A DNA stretch of 14,277 nt from an uncultured Clostridia bacterium (lineage in GTDB: Bacteria > Bacillota > Clostridia > Christensenellales > Borkfalkiaceae): contig CAKQSI010000050.1 in the NCBI GenBank assembly GCA_934272745.1, positions 1 to 14,277 on the forward strand. The letters run 5' to 3'. Of the stretch, positions 13,088 to 14,277 are shown one piece after another; the first letter of the stretch is position 1; each line of letters starts with the position of its first letter. The notes below the pieces were generated by a model, which had not been told where the DNA came from, ran no database searches, and worked only from the letters and a program-made list of their open reading frames with translations. Both the position numbers and the translations under genes were made by a program.

Positions 13088-13504
13088 TTAGAAAGGCATA
13101 TCGTCGTCGGAAATGGGTTCCAACACGGGTTTTGCCTTCTTGGGACGGCTGACCGTCTCTTCCGCGCCCTGCGCGTAATCGTCGTCCTGCTTGGGAGTGA
13201 CGAACTCCACGTTTGAGGCGATGATTTCGGTCACGTAGCGCTTGTTTCCGTCCTTATCGTCGTAAGAACGGTTTTGAATACTGCCGACAACGGCGATTTT
13301 TCTGCCCTTTTTCAGGTACTTTCCGCAGAAGTCCGCCTGCGATCTCCAGGCGACGATATTGAAAAAGTCGGTTTCCTGCGTGCCGTCCTGACTTTTATAG
13401 GAACGGTTCACCGCAAGGGAGAATCTGCATACGGAAACGCCCGAAGGCGTCGTGGAAAGTTCCGGATCGCGGGTCAGATTGCCGATCAAAATGACTTGAT
13501 TCAT
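13088..13504 (-). CDS. ssb: Single-stranded DNA-binding protein
   Basis: The 138-residue product is a standard bacterial SSB, which coats single-stranded DNA during replication and repair. The OB fold covers about residues 1-105: MNQVILIGNLTRDPEL, then FSLAVNR, TDFFNIVAWRSQADFCGKYLKKGRKIAVVGSIQ and VTEIIASNVEFV. A short, flexible acidic linker leads to the conserved C-terminal tip DDDMPF, the docking site for partner proteins. It is cotranscribed between rpsF (12-bp gap) and rpsR, the usual arrangement in Bacillota. Confidence 0.98.
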   Translation of the reverse strand: MNQVILIGNLTRDPELSTTPSGVSVCRFSLAVNRSYKSQDGTQETDFFNIVAWRSQADFCGKYLKKGRKIAVVGSIQNRSYDDKDGNKRYVTEIIASNVEFVTPKQDDDYAQGAEETVSRPKKAKPVLEPISDDDMPF

Positions 13505-13516
13505 AGAAAGCCCTCT

Positions 13517-13798
13517 TTACGCTCTGGTAATGACAGTTCTTTCCACTTCGTCCGTCAGTCTTGCGACACGGTCAAGTTCCGCAATGGCTTTGCCTTCCGC
13601 CGTGAAGGTCATCACTACGTAATATCCGTCGTCTTTAAAGCGGATGGGGTAAGCGAGCTTTTTGTCGCCCCACTTATCCGTCTTTTCCACGCTGCCACCC
13701 AGCGTCGCGACGAGATTTTCGAACTTAGCGATAACGGCTTCTCTTGCTTCTTCGGCGGTAGCCGGCGCAATGATGTAAAGCATTTCGTATCTGTTCAT
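13517..13798 (-). CDS. rpsF: 30S ribosomal protein S6
   Basis: The 93-residue product is full-length S6. The first strand MNRYEMLYIIAP is typical, followed by KFENLVATLGGSVEKTDKWGDKKLAYPIRFKDDGYYVVMTF, the usual S6 core, and a terminal ELDRVARLTDEVERTVITR. It binds 16S rRNA together with S18, encoded two genes downstream. AGGAGG lies 7-8 bases before the ATG. First gene of the operon. Confidence 0.98.
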   Translation of the reverse strand: MNRYEMLYIIAPATAEEAREAVIAKFENLVATLGGSVEKTDKWGDKKLAYPIRFKDDGYYVVMTFTAEGKAIAELDRVARLTDEVERTVITRA

Positions 13799-13863
13799 AA
13801 ATTTTACCTCCTGGTCTTATTCGGCCCTTTCCTGCGTAAAGCAGAAACTGGCAAGGTTCTTTT

Positions 13864-13892
13864 ATTATAACAACTCCTCAAAAATAAGTCAA
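13864..13892 (-). promoter_or_regulatory. Promoter and leader of the rpsF operon
   Basis: On the minus strand TTGACT (13887-13892), a 17-bp spacer and TATAAT (13864-13869). The leader of about 58 nt contains a hairpin (13828-13835 with 13841-13847, one bulged base) followed by GGGCCGAAUAAGACC. In many bacteria the rpsF leader binds S6:S18 for feedback control; the position and the CCG fit this, but I cannot confirm the motif from one sequence. Confidence 0.85.
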
Positions 13893-13934
13893 ACGTTTTT
13901 ACGCGCATTTTATGGTTTGAACGGACATTTCCGC

Positions 13935-14277
13935 TACCTTACAACAGTTTTTTGCGCGGCGGCAGGCAGAACCCGCCGCGTCCGGGCAAAACTATCCGGA
14001 AAAGGCGGAGCGGCAACCCGGGCATTTCGGGTGCCGAGCCTGCGACCGCCCCGCAAAATTTCTGCCAAAGGCGGAGATTTTTTGATGATTTCCGGCAAAG
14101 CGGAGTGCTGGCGTACCGATCGTACGTCAAGCGAAGATTTACCGGAAAAGGCGGAAAAGAACGACAGCCTACCTTTCGGGCGGCAAGCCGCCCCTATCGG
14201 TTCTGCCAAAGGCGGAGATTTTTTGATGATTTCCGGCAAAGCGGAGTGCTGGCGTACCGATCGTACGTCAAGCGAAG
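13935..14277. repeat. Repeat-rich intergenic region with a 77-bp repeat at 141-bp period
   Basis: A 77-bp sequence occurs twice without change, at 14060-14136 and 14201-14277, and the second copy ends exactly at the window edge, so a longer array probably continues. The unit contains TCTGCCAAAGGCGGAG, TTCCGGCAAAGCGGAG and the imperfect palindrome CGTACCGATCGTACG. The spacer (14137-14200) repeats the GGAAAAGGCGGAA theme and has a GGGCGGCAAGCCGCCC inverted repeat. An 8-bp stem lies at 13955-13980. Long open frames on the minus strand exist because the 141-bp period is a multiple of three; no ribosome binding site or protein family supports a gene. Confidence 0.85.

Noticed and set aside
13934..14239. 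101-codon minus-strand frame with an internal peptide repeat
   Set aside because: It is explained by a DNA repeat whose period is a multiple of three; there is no ribosome binding site or family match.

Overview
The window looks like the chromosome of a Gram-positive anaerobe of the class Clostridia (Bacillota), probably a gut lineage. The basis is the rpsF-ssb-rpsR operon with AGGAGG-type ribosome binding sites, sigma-A promoters (TTGACA-17-TATAAT), a stand-alone HU gene, BspA-type leucine-rich-repeat lipoproteins, and a Cys-rich protein that resembles sporulation/coat-associated proteins. Genus cannot be read from the sequence. Coding strand bias is strong: every recognised gene except HU is on the minus strand.

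Layout, left to right. 1-166 is a tandem array of a 42-43 bp repeat running off the left edge, followed by a long hairpin. 275-1513 (-) encodes a PHP-domain-like protein whose metal-binding motifs look degraded. It is divergent from the HU gene (1850-2125, +), and both genes have good promoters. 2126-3060 is a 935-bp stretch without a convincing protein gene; it holds a terminator, degenerate hairpin repeats, another GC hairpin, and a promoter-hairpin-terminator arrangement that could be a small RNA (about 2647-2762, +). 3061-3723 (-) is a Cys-rich protein of about 220 residues, perhaps a spore-coat or SPOCS/DUF3794-like protein. 3935-5596 (-) is a cytoplasmic sialate O-acetylesterase-like SGNH hydrolase carrying an unusual Ala/Gly-rich insertion.

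5897-12059 (-) is the accessory island. A consensus promoter at 12139-12167 drives a secreted papain-like cysteine peptidase (10431-12059). Four related BspA-type LRR lipoprotein genes follow head to tail (9476-10414, 8215-9162, 6984-7901, 5897-6832). Three are recent duplicates; the two longest gaps are both exactly 313 bp and nearly identical, and contain a strongly structured element. A conserved block lies after the 3' end of all four genes. The set reads as a cell-surface module: a secreted peptidase with a Cys/His-rich tail plus a diversifying family of lipid-anchored LRR proteins. Their joint role is inferred from linkage only.

12168-12814 is non-coding, with two strong hairpins and small duplications. 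12815-13798 (-) is the housekeeping operon rpsF-ssb-rpsR, with a promoter at 13864-13892 and a terminator at 12750-12780. 13935-14277 is again repeat-rich intergenic DNA, with a 77-bp sequence present twice at a 141-bp period; the second copy ends exactly at the window edge.
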